From Ruegeria conchae (GTDB lineage: Bacteria > Pseudomonadota > Alphaproteobacteria > Rhodobacterales > Rhodobacteraceae): a DNA stretch of 58,406 bases. The notes beneath the pieces were generated by a model, which had not been told where the DNA came from, searched no databases, and was given only the letters and a program-made list of their open reading frames with translations. Location: positions 1 to 58,406 of the forward strand of contig NZ_AEYW01000005.1 of NCBI RefSeq assembly GCF_000192475.1, written 5' to 3'. Position numbers and translations under genes: made by a program. Every line of letters begins with the position of its first letter. Within the stretch, counting starts at the first letter, position 1. This document shows positions 27,597 through 36,845 of the stretch, piece after piece.

Positions 27597-28502
27597 ATGT
27601 CACAAACAGCACTTATTCTCGGGGCCAGTGGCCGCTTTGGTCGCAATGCTGCACAGGCTTTTTCCAACGCGGGTTGGGGCGTGCGCCGGTTTGATCGACG
27701 CAGCGACAATCTACACTCGGCGGCACGCGGGGCAGACGTTATCGTGAACGCATGGAACCCGCTGTATCCCGATTGGGCGAAACAAGTCCCTGAATTGCAT
27801 CGACAGGTCATAGATGTGGCATCTGAACATGATTTGACAGTGATTGTGCCCGGCAACGTTTATGTCTTCGGCGCGGATACGCCTGGACCTTGGTCCAGTG
27901 AAACACCCCATCTTGCACGCAATCCGCTGGGGCGCATCCGCATCGAAATGGAAGAGGCATATCGCGCTTCATCCGTGCGGACAATTATGTTGCGCGCAGG
28001 TGACTTCATCGACACCACGGCCTCGGGCAACTGGTTTGATCAGATCATGATCAAACACTTGCAGCGCGGTCGCTTTGTGTACCCGGGCAATCCCGACATC
28101 CAGCATTCTTGGGCCTACTTGCCCGATCTGACCCGATCCGCCGTGGCCCTGGCAGACATACGCGGCGAGCTGCCGCGATTCTGTGATGTTCCCTTTGCAG
28201 GTTACACTCTGACCGGCAATGAAATGGCACAGATGTTGTCACAGATGACTGGGCAAGACATTGCGCTTAAGCAGATGGCGTGGTGGCCGTTGCAGTTGGC
28301 CCGCCCCTTCTGGCGTCTAGCCCCACATCTGCTTGAAATGCGCTACCTATGGGATACACCGCATCGTCTGGATGGAAGTTTCTTTAACGAATTGCTGCCG
28401 GGATTTTCGCTGACTGAACCGAACGAGGCGCTTAGAAATGCGATCCCAAAACCTAAAGTCTCTGCTGCGGCGCAACGAACCGGTGCAGCTTTGCGATCAT
28501 GA
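27597..28502 (+). CDS. NAD(P)-dependent epimerase/dehydratase-like protein, 301 aa
   Basis: An extended short-chain dehydrogenase. The N-terminal NAD(P) loop is ILGASGRFGRNAAQAF (G-x2-G-x2-G), followed by VIVNAWNP and VYVFGADTPGPWSSETP near residue 85. The family's usual catalytic Y-x3-K is not obvious, so it may bind NAD(P) atypically or act as a reductase or sensor. GGAGGG at 27587-27592 supports the ATG. It is divergent from a LysR regulator and likely controlled by it. Substrate unknown. Confidence 0.85.
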   Translation: MSQTALILGASGRFGRNAAQAFSNAGWGVRRFDRRSDNLHSAARGADVIVNAWNPLYPDWAKQVPELHRQVIDVASEHDLTVIVPGNVYVFGADTPGPWSSETPHLARNPLGRIRIEMEEAYRASSVRTIMLRAGDFIDTTASGNWFDQIMIKHLQRGRFVYPGNPDIQHSWAYLPDLTRSAVALADIRGELPRFCDVPFAGYTLTGNEMAQMLSQMTGQDIALKQMAWWPLQLARPFWRLAPHLLEMRYLWDTPHRLDGSFFNELLPGFSLTEPNEALRNAIPKPKVSAAAQRTGAALRS

Positions 28503-28512
28503 CCGCAGGCGC

Positions 28513-29535
28513 CTATTGGTTGATGAGATCGACCCAGACAAGCCGGTGACGGCTTGCTGCTTCTGCCGAAGCTCGGGCTTCGGTCTCAGGCCAGTAAATA
28601 CCTGCATCGTGCACGTGCCAATCGGATGAGGGCAATACGTAATCCACTCTCATTTCGCCTACCCCTTTCCATTGAACTGTTGCGGCCGATCCGGCAGGGT
28701 CCAATGGCACAGGGTCTTGGATCAGAGGGTCGGCAAGAAGATCGTTGATTGCAGCCTTGTGCCCTTCGCCGTTGTGCGGGTCCAGATTGGCATCGCCTGC
28801 GATGACGAACCGATCTGAAGGAGTAGGCCCCAATTTACCGTCCAGCAGTAGCGACCAGAATCGAACTTCATCCCGGTTGCGTAACCCGTTGCGATCTTCG
28901 GGACCATCAAAGACAGGGGGGCTGGCGTGAAACGTCATCAAATTGATACGACCAACAGGGGTGTCGATCGGGACGACCCAATGTGATGTGGATGACAGCC
29001 TTTGAATGGCTTGTGCCTGAGGTGAGGGAAATGGATTTCCGTTTATTTTTGGTAGCCGGGCACCGGGAAGTTCGTTCCAAAGCAACTCGGTATAGGACTG
29101 GACCTCTCTGGCTGCGATGGGATAGCGGGATAAGACTGCCAGGCCGCTTTGGCCCGTAAAGCGCCCCCATCCCTGTGTGTCGCCCGGACCACCAGTTTCG
29201 CCGTCCCCATCTAAATCTTCAACGGTTTCGAGCCCCGAATTGGGTTGCTCGAAATAGCTGTAGGGATAATTCAAGCCATGGCCTTCCAGTGCATCAACCA
29301 GAGTGTCGAGCGCTAGCCCGTCCAGATCCCAATCGAGCCCTTGCAGTGAAACGATGTCTGGGCGGGTTGTTACCAACACCTCAATCACCGCCGTAACCTG
29401 TGGGTCTTCCCGCAGGATGTCGCGCAGTAACAGGCCAGGTCCATTGCGACTGAGTTCAGTATTGTAACTTGCGACGCGCAATGTCTCTGCCTGCGCCACG
29501 CAGGGCAGCATTAACAGGACCAGCAGTCGGATCAT
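28513..29535 (-). CDS. secreted endonuclease/exonuclease/phosphatase family protein, 340 aa
   Basis: A signal peptide (MIRLLVLLMLPCVAQAET) is followed by an EEP-fold hydrolase: RVASYNTELSRNGPG at the start, DIVSLQGLDWD near residue 95 (metal-ligand position Glu replaced by Gln), then GDANLDPHNGEG near 245 and the final SRHRLVWVDL with the catalytic His. It is probably a periplasmic or secreted phosphodiesterase or nuclease. The Q for E change at the first metal site is unusual. The start overlaps the upstream membrane gene by 4 bases (ATGA). Confidence 0.85.
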   Translation of the reverse strand: MIRLLVLLMLPCVAQAETLRVASYNTELSRNGPGLLLRDILREDPQVTAVIEVLVTTRPDIVSLQGLDWDLDGLALDTLVDALEGHGLNYPYSYFEQPNSGLETVEDLDGDGETGGPGDTQGWGRFTGQSGLAVLSRYPIAAREVQSYTELLWNELPGARLPKINGNPFPSPQAQAIQRLSSTSHWVVPIDTPVGRINLMTFHASPPVFDGPEDRNGLRNRDEVRFWSLLLDGKLGPTPSDRFVIAGDANLDPHNGEGHKAAINDLLADPLIQDPVPLDPAGSAATVQWKGVGEMRVDYVLPSSDWHVHDAGIYWPETEARASAEAASRHRLVWVDLINQ

Positions 29536-30431
29536 GCGATCTGTGTAGACTCGGATGTTGAATAGGCGCGGCGTTTTTCAACGATCAGGTTGGCAATGCG
29601 CAGGGTCGCCATACCGCGCATGATCATGCTGGCAGGCAGGAACGCCCAGGCGCAAAGCGTCCAGATCAGAGTCTGGGGATTGCCGAGCGTGATCGGCGTG
29701 ATAAATTCGGCTGTCAATTTGATTACAGCAGGGATCAGGAAGGGCAGCAACGCCCCAATTGCGATGTTCAACCGCCCATCGCGCTGCAATCGGGCAACAA
29801 CATCTCCACCCTTGGTTGGGTCAAACAAAGGCAGATTGGTCCAAACGTTGAACGCGCCATTTCCTGTTGGCCATCCTCTGAGTTTTACGGCGTAGGCAAA
29901 GCTCGCGATGGTGACCAAAGCCGCGACATAGGCGATGCTGGCTGATATACTGACAAGCTCAATAAGTGGTGCGCTGGCGTTTCCGGGAAGCACAAGAACC
30001 ACGAGCCGAACAGGCGAATAGGGAAAGTCCACCACATTCGCGACCATCAAGCCAATAGAATAGAATACGCCCGTAAGATCCGTGGGTGCATACGCATTCT
30101 TACAGATCAGCGTTAAAAAGGTGACCATCGACATTAGGCCAACAAAACGCAACCTGTTTACCGGCGGGGCGTCACGGAATTCGATAAAGCTGGGGAAGGC
30201 TGAATTATATTCAGAGAATGTTAGAATAAACGCGAGGATCGCCAGAAAGACGATAATCTCAGTCCCGTTAGACGTCGATGTGGGCAGGTATAACGCGGGG
30301 GTTAGCACCATCAGTGCCACCAATAATCCACGTATCGCCGCGCCCGTCGTGCGTGCAATCACAATCCGAACCCTTTCCAAACCGGAGCTGTCGATTCTAA
30401 GTCGACTTGTCGTCCAACTTGCGCGCGCCAC
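29532..30431 (-). CDS. polytopic membrane protein of unknown function, 299 aa
   Basis: No family was recognised. Roughly six hydrophobic segments are visible (about residues 32-52, 59-75, 95-112, 120-140, 160-185 and 225-285). The N-terminus is basic. It is the first gene of a two-gene unit with the secreted EEP-family hydrolase (4-base overlap), so the two may work together at the envelope. The start is the first ATG of the open frame; a start a little further in is possible. Confidence 0.7.
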   Translation of the reverse strand: MARASWTTSRLRIDSSGLERVRIVIARTTGAAIRGLLVALMVLTPALYLPTSTSNGTEIIVFLAILAFILTFSEYNSAFPSFIEFRDAPPVNRLRFVGLMSMVTFLTLICKNAYAPTDLTGVFYSIGLMVANVVDFPYSPVRLVVLVLPGNASAPLIELVSISASIAYVAALVTIASFAYAVKLRGWPTGNGAFNVWTNLPLFDPTKGGDVVARLQRDGRLNIAIGALLPFLIPAVIKLTAEFITPITLGNPQTLIWTLCAWAFLPASMIMRGMATLRIANLIVEKRRAYSTSESTQIA

Positions 30432-30608
30432 TCGTTCACTGGCGGCTACCTGTTAGGTGCCACCTTGGCTGATAAGCGGTAATTCGCTCAAGTCAGAGTG
30501 CAGAAAACACTGAGTTTCGGGCAAAATGATGGCGCAACTGGTGCGGGATTGCATCAATTTCGACGCAAATCCGACGTGTATATCAAAATGATACCTAGAT
30601 GTAGTAGA

Positions 30609-30661
30609 TTGGGGAGATTTAACCCCAAGAATGCGAACGGGGCCGCGCTTGCGACCCCGTT
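30609..30661 (-). terminator. two tandem hairpins downstream of leuD
   Basis: TTGGGG/CCCCAA (30609-30628) and a longer stem at 30636-30661 (AACGGGG-x-CGC over GCTT) lie 30-80 bases after the leuD stop. The rest of the 261-base gap (30432-30692) is AT-rich with no gene visible. The T run is weak, so termination strength is uncertain. Confidence 0.55.
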
Positions 30662-30692
30662 AAGTTGAGTATCAACAGATTCGTCCCCAGAA

Positions 30693-31298
30693 TCATACCC
30701 AGGGACGGGCTTGGCTTGCGTGATCCTCGAACTTGTCGATGTGATGGTCTTTTTCCATCGTCAGACCAATATCGTCCAGACCGTTCAGCAGGCAGTGTTT
30801 GCGGTGTGGGTCGATGTCGAATTCGATGACCACGCCATCTGATGTGGTGATCTGCTGATCTTCCAGATGCACGGTCATACGAGCATTCTCGCCCTTATGC
30901 GCGTCATCCATCAGAATCGCGTGATGTTCCTCTTCCACCACGATGGGCAGGATGCCGTTCTTGAAGCAGTTGTTGAAGAAGATGTCGGCGAAACTGGTCG
31001 AGATCACGACCTTGATGCCGAAATCCTTGATCGCCCAAGGCGCATGTTCACGGGATGAGCCGCAGCCGAAATTGTCGCCCGCCACCAGAATCTCGGTTTG
31101 GCGATAGGCGGGTTTGTTCAGTACGAACTCTTCGTTCTCGCCGCCGTGGTCGTGATAACGCATCTCGTCAAACAGCACGACGCCAAGGCCGGACCGCTTG
31201 ATGGTTTTCAGGTGCACTTTGGGAATGATCATATCGGTGTCGATATTGATCAACGGCATTGGGGCGGCCACCCCGTGGACTTTTTCGAACTTTTCCAT
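30693..31298 (-). CDS. leuD: 3-isopropylmalate dehydratase small subunit LeuD, 201 aa
   Basis: Partner of LeuC in isomerising 2- to 3-isopropylmalate. The family N-terminus [26 protein letters not shown] and the block [23 protein letters not shown] near residue 70 are present. [13 protein letters not shown] follows. The ATG at 31296-31298 has an AGGAG ribosome binding site and gives the standard 201 residues. A membrane gene separates it from leuC on the same strand, which is not the usual adjacent order. Confidence 0.97.
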   Translation of the reverse strand: MEKFEKVHGVAAPMPLINIDTDMIIPKVHLKTIKRSGLGVVLFDEMRYHDHGGENEEFVLNKPAYRQTEILVAGDNFGCGSSREHAPWAIKDFGIKVVISTSFADIFFNNCFKNGILPIVVEEEHHAILMDDAHKGENARMTVHLEDQQITTSDGVVIEFDIDPHRKHCLLNGLDDIGLTMEKDHHIDKFEDHASQARPWV

Positions 31299-31340
31299 TT
31301 CTACACTCCTGCGGGAGAGGGCCGCGCCCATGCCCCGCGT

Positions 31341-31895
31341 TTAAGCTTCTTTCGCTTCTGTTGTTTCGTCCTTGGGTGCGTTCTTGACGAAGAACGCCAT
31401 GAAGACCAATCCGAACCCGTTGAACAGCATCTCGATGCCCAGGAAGATTCCCAGAATGCTCAACAACGCCTGCGGTTCCTGCCCCACATAGCTCCAGATG
31501 ATGCCTGCGAGGATGATCGACAAGATGCCCGAGATCATCGTGGGCCAGAAAAACTGTGTTCCCTTCATTTGGAACGACAGAATGATCCGCGCGATGCCGC
31601 CTGCCATGAACAGGATCAGCACCACAGTCGCGAGCGTCAGCGTGCCCTGCAGCGGGTGATCCAGAAAGGACCAGCCCAGGAACAGCATGACCGCACCCAT
31701 GATGAGTGACAGGATTTTGTTGCCAGCGCCTTCAACCGTGAAGCCACCAACGATCTGCAATCCGCCTGCGATCAGCAGCAACACACCGGTTACTACTGTT
31801 ACGGCAACGGACGCCACGACCGGCGCGCCCAATACGAACACACCGAATGCTATGGACAAAAGTCCCAGCAGTAGCCATTTGACCCAATCACTCAT
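31341..31895 (-). CDS. HdeD/DUF308-like membrane protein, 184 aa
   Basis: Six hydrophobic helices in pairs with Gly-rich turns (LLGLLSIAFGVFVLGAPV, TGVLLLIAGGLQIVGGF and similar) match the HdeD acid-resistance/DUF308 family, two or three copies of a short helix pair. A charged C-terminal tail (APKDETTEAKEA) ends it. The role in alphaproteobacteria is not established; acid or envelope stress is the family association. It sits between leuC (38 bases) and leuD (42 bases), probably in one transcript. Confidence 0.88.
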   Translation of the reverse strand: MSDWVKWLLLGLLSIAFGVFVLGAPVVASVAVTVVTGVLLLIAGGLQIVGGFTVEGAGNKILSLIMGAVMLFLGWSFLDHPLQGTLTLATVVLILFMAGGIARIILSFQMKGTQFFWPTMISGILSIILAGIIWSYVGQEPQALLSILGIFLGIEMLFNGFGLVFMAFFVKNAPKDETTEAKEA

Positions 31896-31933
31896 GTTAG
31901 TCTCTCCATCAAATATCTAGATATGAGAGAGTC

Positions 31934-33337
31934 TTACATCATTTCACGGACGTCTGTCAGCCGTCCAGTGATTGCCGCTGCGGCAGCCATTGCGGGGCTG
32001 AGCAGATGGGTGCGCCCACCGCGGCCCTGACGACCTTCGAAGTTGCGGTTCGAAGTCGCTGCACAGCGCTCACCCGGCTGCAGTTGGTCGGGGTTCATCG
32101 CCAGACACATTGAGCATCCCGCCAGACGCCATTCGAACCCGGCATCTTTGAAGATTTCGGCCAATCCTTCTTCTTCGGCCTGTGCACGCACCAAGCCCGA
32201 GCCTGGTACGACCATGGCGCGCATGCCGTCCTTGATCTTCTTGCCTTTCAGGATTTCCGCCGCAGCGCGCAGGTCTTCGATCCGACCATTGGTGCAAGAG
32301 CCGATGAAAACAGTGTCGATTTCAACGTCGCTCAGCTTTTGACCGGCTTCCAGACCCATGTACTCGATCGAACGGCGGGCCGCGTCTACTTTACCACCTT
32401 CAAAATCTTCGGGATGCGGTACGGATGCAGTGATCGGCAGCACGTCCTCGGGGCTGGTGCCCCAAGTGACGACTGGTGCGATATCTTCACCACGCAGCGT
32501 GATGACTTTGTCGAAACGCGCGCCCTCGTCGGTATAAAGCGTTTTCCACCAGTCCATTGCGGCTTCCCACTGTGCACCTTTGGGGGCATGCGGGCGGCCT
32601 TTGACATATTCAAATGTGGTTTCATCCGGTGCGATCAGGCCAGCGCGCGCGCCGCCTTCGATCGCCATGTTGCAGACGGTCATGCGCCCTTCCATCGACA
32701 GATCGCGGATCGCCTCGCCACAGTATTCGATGACGTAGCCAGTGCCGCCAGCGGTACCAGTCTCACCAATCACGGCTAGGGTGATGTCTTTGGCGGTCAC
32801 GCCTGGCTGCAGTTTGCCAGTGATTTCCACCTTCATATTCTTGGACTTCTTCTGGATCAGTGTCTGCGTGGCCAGAACGTGTTCAACCTCAGACGTGCCG
32901 ATGCCGTGGGCCAGAGCGCCGAATGCACCATGAGTCGCAGTGTGGCTGTCGCCGCAGACAACGGTCATGCCGGGCAAGGTCCAGCCTTGCTCGGGGCCAA
33001 CGATGTGGACGATGCCCTGACGAACGTCATGCACAGGATAGTAGTGAATGCCGAAATCCTTGGCGTTCTTGTCCAGTGCCTCGACCTGAATGCGTGATTC
33101 CGGGTTTTCGATCCCGTTCACGCGGTCCGGGGTGGTCGGAACGTTGTGGTCCGGTACAGCGATGGTTTTTTCCGGGGCGCGCACCTTGCGGCCCGCCATG
33201 CGCAGGCCTTCGAACGCCTGTGGGCTGGTCACTTCGTGAACCAGGTGGCGGTCGATATACAGCAGGCAGGTGCCATCATCGGCTTCATGCGCGACATGGG
33301 CATCCCAGATCTTGTCATAGAGTGTTTTGGGGGACAT
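31934..33337 (-). CDS. leuC: 3-isopropylmalate dehydratase large subunit LeuC, 467 aa
   Basis: An aconitase-family 4Fe-4S enzyme of leucine synthesis. It starts [18 protein letters not shown], followed by [21 protein letters not shown] near residue 130. Cluster Cys residues lie in GSCTNGR near 350 and [12 protein letters not shown] near 410. The ATG at 33335-33337, preceded by GGGAGAGGA, was chosen over a longer open frame because it gives the standard N-terminus. It heads the leuC-hdeD-leuD unit. Confidence 0.97.
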   Translation of the reverse strand: MSPKTLYDKIWDAHVAHEADDGTCLLYIDRHLVHEVTSPQAFEGLRMAGRKVRAPEKTIAVPDHNVPTTPDRVNGIENPESRIQVEALDKNAKDFGIHYYPVHDVRQGIVHIVGPEQGWTLPGMTVVCGDSHTATHGAFGALAHGIGTSEVEHVLATQTLIQKKSKNMKVEITGKLQPGVTAKDITLAVIGETGTAGGTGYVIEYCGEAIRDLSMEGRMTVCNMAIEGGARAGLIAPDETTFEYVKGRPHAPKGAQWEAAMDWWKTLYTDEGARFDKVITLRGEDIAPVVTWGTSPEDVLPITASVPHPEDFEGGKVDAARRSIEYMGLEAGQKLSDVEIDTVFIGSCTNGRIEDLRAAAEILKGKKIKDGMRAMVVPGSGLVRAQAEEEGLAEIFKDAGFEWRLAGCSMCLAMNPDQLQPGERCAATSNRNFEGRQGRGGRTHLLSPAMAAAAAITGRLTDVREMM

Positions 33338-33380
33338 CGGTCCTCTCCCGTATGTAATGAGAAATAGCTGGCGAGGTGGC

Positions 33381-33488
33381 TCAGGCGACGGGTAGGCGTG
33401 CCAGAACCGTGCGGGCGGCCCCAAAGAACCGTTCACGCAACCGCGCGCGATCTTCCAGATTCTGTTCTTGGGCCACATTGAGTCTCAT
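33381..33488 (-). CDS. candidate small ORF upstream of leuC, 35 aa
   Basis: ATG at 33486-33488, stop at 33381-33383, GGAG 3 bases before the start. The peptide ([20 protein letters not shown], then a hydrophobic/basic end [11 protein letters not shown]) is amphipathic and Arg-rich. It lies 43 bases before leuC on the same strand, so it could be a translated leader or a small protein. Five Leu codons are spread out rather than clustered, which argues against classical Leu attenuation. Coding status rests on the ribosome binding site and position only. Confidence 0.45.
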   Translation of the reverse strand: MRLNVAQEQNLEDRARLRERFFGAARTVLARLPVA

Positions 33489-33561
33489 GCGCTCCAGATA
33501 TAACGGGGTTTACCGTCAATCAAGGTTCAATCCGGGTAGGGGCTTGCATCCCCTCAAATGG

Positions 33562-34932
33562 ATGGCCAAGCTGACAGGCATGAACCAGGATCTGTTACCA
33601 GAAACGCTGTCCGAGCTTTACGGCAATATGACGGCAGCCTTTTCAGAACAGATTGAAAATTTGATCGAGCTGATGGTCACGCCCGGTTGGCGGCAGTATC
33701 AATTGGTTATCATCCTGTTCCTATGGGCGTTGGCGTTTCTTCTGAAACTTCTGACGCAAAAAAGATGGGATGTATGGGCGCGCGCGCGTACCGGCTGGCC
33801 GAAATGGCGGCTGCGCATTCTGATCCAACTGATGCGGCGTTTGACGCTGGTCTATTTCGTGCTGCTGACTTGGGGGCTCTACTGGGTCATGCAGCAAACA
33901 ACGTGGCCTTCGCGTAGCTATATCATAGGTGTATTTGCGACCCTGGCAGCGGCTTGGTTGGCCATTGCGTTGGCATCGCGCTTGGTGCGCAACCGGACAC
34001 TGCGGCAGATTTTCAAATGGTCCATGTGGGTCTATGCGACGCTAATCGCGCTGAATCTGACGGATGATGTCGCCGGTTTTCTGGACGGTGTGGCGCTCTC
34101 GATAGGTGATCTCCATATCTCGGCGTTGGGGATCATCAAAGCCGTCCTGCTGATCGGCATTCTACTAACGCTCGCAAGGATCGGGACCCGCGCGGCTGAA
34201 CGCGGGCTTATGAGCAATGATGACATCACGCCATCGATTCAGGTGTTACTCGCCAAGGGAATTCAGGTGCTGCTCTATGGCGCAGTGTTCATGGCCGCGA
34301 TCCGCACGCTTGGCTTTGATCTGACCGGGATTGCGCTGTTGTCCGGCGCGATTGGTGTAGGGATCGGGTTCGGGCTACAAAAAGTGGTCTCGAACCTGAT
34401 TTCGGGCATCATCATTCTAATGGACCGATCGATCAAGCCGGGCGATGTGATCTCGCTGGGCGATACGTTCGGTTGGATCAATGCGCTGGGCGCGCGCTAT
34501 GTCTCGGTTGTCACGCGCGATGGGCGGGAATACCTGATCCCAAACGAGGATTTGATCACCAATCAGGTGGTGAACTGGTCGCATTCGGACAAGTTTGTTC
34601 GGCTGGATCTGGAATTCGGAACCAGCTATGGCGACGACCCTCACAAAGTGAGGGCAACGGCGATACGAGCCGTCAAATCGGTTGGTCGAGTGTTAAGTGG
34701 AGGATCCCATGAACCCGTCTGCCACATCACCGGTTTTGGCGACAGCAGCGTGGACTATGTGCTGCGGTTCTGGATTAGTGATCCGACCAAAGGGCTGACG
34801 AACATCCGGGGCAATGTTTATCTGGCGTTGTGGGATGCGTTCCAGGCTGAAGACATCTCGCTACCCTTCCCACAACGTGAAGTTCGTCTGCTGCCGGACG
34901 ACGCAGAGGCGCAACAACTCGCCAAAGAGTGA
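33562..34932 (+). CDS. mechanosensitive ion channel (MscS family), 456 aa
   Basis: An MscS-type channel: five or so membrane helices, then the pore-lining segment ISGAIGVGIGFGLQKVVSNLISGIIILMDRS near residue 255, rich in Gly and Ala, followed by the beta domain IKPGDVISLGDTFGWINALGARYVSVVTRDGREYLIPNEDLI. The C-terminal alpha-beta domain ends near residue 445. It should open under membrane tension and release solutes. The start was set at ATG 33562 (or ATG 33580) because the longer frame contains no family sequence. It is divergent from the leuC small ORF. Confidence 0.92.
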   Translation: MAKLTGMNQDLLPETLSELYGNMTAAFSEQIENLIELMVTPGWRQYQLVIILFLWALAFLLKLLTQKRWDVWARARTGWPKWRLRILIQLMRRLTLVYFVLLTWGLYWVMQQTTWPSRSYIIGVFATLAAAWLAIALASRLVRNRTLRQIFKWSMWVYATLIALNLTDDVAGFLDGVALSIGDLHISALGIIKAVLLIGILLTLARIGTRAAERGLMSNDDITPSIQVLLAKGIQVLLYGAVFMAAIRTLGFDLTGIALLSGAIGVGIGFGLQKVVSNLISGIIILMDRSIKPGDVISLGDTFGWINALGARYVSVVTRDGREYLIPNEDLITNQVVNWSHSDKFVRLDLEFGTSYGDDPHKVRATAIRAVKSVGRVLSGGSHEPVCHITGFGDSSVDYVLRFWISDPTKGLTNIRGNVYLALWDAFQAEDISLPFPQREVRLLPDDAEAQQLAKE

Positions 34933-35041
34933 GCCGATGTCACTGCGTGAAGCAGCCAGTTCATTGAAATGTTGCAATCCCCTTGTTACCTTATTAGTAC
35001 CCCAGCGCCGGGGATTTGGCGGCGCGTTGCAAAGGAGGACT

Positions 35042-35098
35042 ATGTCCTGTCTCTACATACACAGGCGGGTTTGCCCGCCGATGATGGGGCCAAAGTAA
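35042..35098 (+). CDS. candidate leader ORF overlapping rsfS start, 18 aa
   Basis: ATG follows AAAGGAGG (35031-35038) at 3 bases and reads MSCLYIHRRVCPPMMGPK to a TAA that overlaps the rsfS ATG (TAATG). A hairpin GGCGGG/CCCGCC (35064-35079) lies inside. This could couple translation of rsfS to the leader. Alternatively the strong purine run serves an in-frame non-ATG rsfS start such as CTG at 35047. Coding status is uncertain. Confidence 0.4.
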   Translation: MSCLYIHRRVCPPMMGPK

Positions 35099-35457
35099 TG
35101 GCCCACTCTGAGTCAATCAGCGATATGCTGCTTGAACGTATCCTTTCCTCACTTTCCGATGACAAGGCCGAAGACGTCGTGCAGATCAACTTGCAAGGTA
35201 AGTCTTCTGTCGCGGATCACATGGTGATTGCCTCGGGTCGGTCGACCCGTCAGGTCTCGGCCATGGCGGAAAAGCTGACGGATCGCATCAAGCAGGAATT
35301 CGGCTTCACCTCGAAGGTCGAAGGCAAGGATGCCGGCGACTGGGTGTTGATCGATACGGGCGACGTGGTCGTTCATATCTTCCGCCCCGAAGTGCGTGAA
35401 TTCTATCAGCTGGAAAAGATGTGGCTGCCTCAGGGCGGCAGCGCTTCGGCGAATTAA
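35098..35457 (+). CDS. rsfS: ribosome silencing factor RsfS, 119 aa
   Basis: The RsfS/Iojap family: LERILSSLSDDKAEDVVQINLQGKSSVADHMVIASG near the N-terminus and GDWVLIDTGDVVVHIFRPEVREFYQLEKMW near the C-terminus. It binds ribosomal protein uL14 on the 50S subunit and blocks joining to 30S in stationary phase. The ATG at 35098 gives the standard N-terminus; the open frame continues upstream to 34969 without family sequence. rlmH follows 44 bases later, the common order. Confidence 0.93.
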   Translation: MAHSESISDMLLERILSSLSDDKAEDVVQINLQGKSSVADHMVIASGRSTRQVSAMAEKLTDRIKQEFGFTSKVEGKDAGDWVLIDTGDVVVHIFRPEVREFYQLEKMWLPQGGSASAN

Positions 35458-35501
35458 GGCGCCATCCCGGCCCGTATTGAGGGGCCGGAGGCGAGAGAGA
35501 C

Positions 35502-35972
35502 ATGCGTATCAGCATCGTTGCGGTCGGGCGATTGCGCGCCGGACCGGAGAAATCCCTGCTTGATGACTACCTGAATCGTTTCGACCGAACCGGCCGTGCG
35601 CTGGGCCTTGGGCCTGCAAAGGTGATCGAAGTCGAAGACAAGAAAAACGCAGGCATGGGGGCCGAGGCCGCGTTGCTGCGGAAAGCTCTGCCCAAGGGCG
35701 CGGTGATCTGTACGCTGGATGAGCGCGGACGGGTGATGTCCTCACCCGATTTTGCAAAAAAGCTGGGTGGATGGCGTGATGAGGGCCGACAGGATCTGGC
35801 GCTGATCATCGGTGGAGCGGACGGAATAGACCCTAATCTGCGGGCCGAGGCCGATTTTTCCCTGTCCTTTGGGTCAATGGTCTGGCCTCATATGCTGGTC
35901 CGTGTGATGTTGGCCGAGCAACTGTACCGGGCCGCTACCATCCTGTCGGGCGGTCCTTATCACCGGGTCTGA
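35502..35972 (+). CDS. rlmH: 23S rRNA (pseudouridine-1915 N3) methyltransferase RlmH, 156 aa
   Basis: A SPOUT-family methyltransferase: GGADGID near residue 107 and the C-terminal knot [29 protein letters not shown], ending in GPYHRV, the family's strongest signature. It methylates pseudouridine 1915 in helix 69 of 23S rRNA on assembled ribosomes. A good ribosome binding site (GAGAGA) precedes the ATG. It sits after rsfS, so both ribosome-related genes are likely in one transcript. The next gene starts 1 base after its stop. Confidence 0.96.
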   Translation: MRISIVAVGRLRAGPEKSLLDDYLNRFDRTGRALGLGPAKVIEVEDKKNAGMGAEAALLRKALPKGAVICTLDERGRVMSSPDFAKKLGGWRDEGRQDLALIIGGADGIDPNLRAEADFSLSFGSMVWPHMLVRVMLAEQLYRAATILSGGPYHRV

Positions 35973-35973
35973 C

Positions 35974-36459
35974 ATGGCGCAGCTTTTGATCGTCTACCAT
36001 TCGCGCACCGGCGGTGCCCGGCAGATGGCCGAAGCCGCAGCAGATGCAGCGCGCGACGAGGCGAACACCATCCTGAAAACCGCCGATCAGACCGGGCCGA
36101 AAGACCTGCTGGCCTCTGATGGCTATATCTTCTGCGCACCCGAGAACCTGGCCGCGATCTCTGGGCTGATGAAAGAGTTTTTCGATCGCTGTTATTATCC
36201 GGTACTGGGGAGGATCGAAGGTCGACCCTATGCGCAGATGGTCTGCGCCGGATCAGATGGTGAGAATGCCGCGCGACAGATGGCAAGGATCGCAACGGGG
36301 TGGCGGTTGAAAGAGGTGCAACCGCCCCTGATCATCTGCACTCATGCGCAAACGCCCGAAGCAATCCTGGCTGAGAAGATCATTCCTCAGGAACAACTTG
36401 AAAACTGTCGCGATATTGGTGCGGCCTTAGCGGCAGGTCTCAGCCTCGGGGTGTTCTGA
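35974..36459 (+). CDS. flavodoxin-like NAD(P)H oxidoreductase, 161 aa
   Basis: A flavodoxin fold: LLIVYHSRTGGARQMAEAAADAA at the start matches the FMN phosphate loop (S/T-x-T-x-x-x-A), with DGYIFCAPENLAAISGLMKEFFDRC near residue 50 and the next FMN-binding segment AQMVCAGSDGENAARQM near residue 89. It probably is an FMN-dependent electron carrier or quinone reductase. It starts one base after the rlmH stop. It ends 3 bases before the stop of a convergent secreted-protein gene. Confidence 0.85.
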   Translation: MAQLLIVYHSRTGGARQMAEAAADAARDEANTILKTADQTGPKDLLASDGYIFCAPENLAAISGLMKEFFDRCYYPVLGRIEGRPYAQMVCAGSDGENAARQMARIATGWRLKEVQPPLIICTHAQTPEAILAEKIIPQEQLENCRDIGAALAAGLSLGVF

Positions 36460-36462
36460 AGG

Positions 36463-36810
36463 TCAGTTCAGATCGACCACTGTCGTGTCTTCGCTCCAAC
36501 CACCGACATTGTCGCGCGCCTGAATTTGCACCTGCGTGGTCCCGTCCGGGATCATCACCCCGCCCAAAGACCGGGTAAAGGGTTGCTCTTCAACATGAGG
36601 GTGGTGCAGCACGCGCATCCCCAGTTCGTTTCCCTGCATATCCAGAACTCGCCAGCCGTCGGCATAATCATCCCATCCGGTATCGGGATGACGGATCGTG
36701 ACATCGAATCGCCAAGTATCACCGTTCGAACGGGTCGAGACCTGTTCGATCGTCGGAGAGTCAGCGAAGGCGGGGCTGGCCAGTAAGGCGCTGAGAATCA
36801 GATATCGCAT
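36463..36810 (-). CDS. small secreted protein of unknown function, 115 aa
   Basis: A signal peptide (MRYLILSALLASPAFA, cleavage after AFA) is followed by a compact beta-rich domain with VEEQPFTRSLGGVMIPDG and VQIQARDNVGGW. The fibronectin-like strand pattern suggests a periplasmic domain. It is 35 bases downstream of the DUF599 membrane gene on the same strand. No function can be assigned. Confidence 0.8.
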   Translation of the reverse strand: MRYLILSALLASPAFADSPTIEQVSTRSNGDTWRFDVTIRHPDTGWDDYADGWRVLDMQGNELGMRVLHHPHVEEQPFTRSLGGVMIPDGTTQVQIQARDNVGGWSEDTTVVDLN

Positions 36811-36845
36811 AGGGTCAAACTATGCGCTCGGGCGCGGCATTGCGA

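Noticed and set aside
33381..33488. Classical leucine attenuator
   Set aside because: The small ORF before leuC has scattered, not clustered, Leu codons, and no clear terminator/antiterminator pair was seen.
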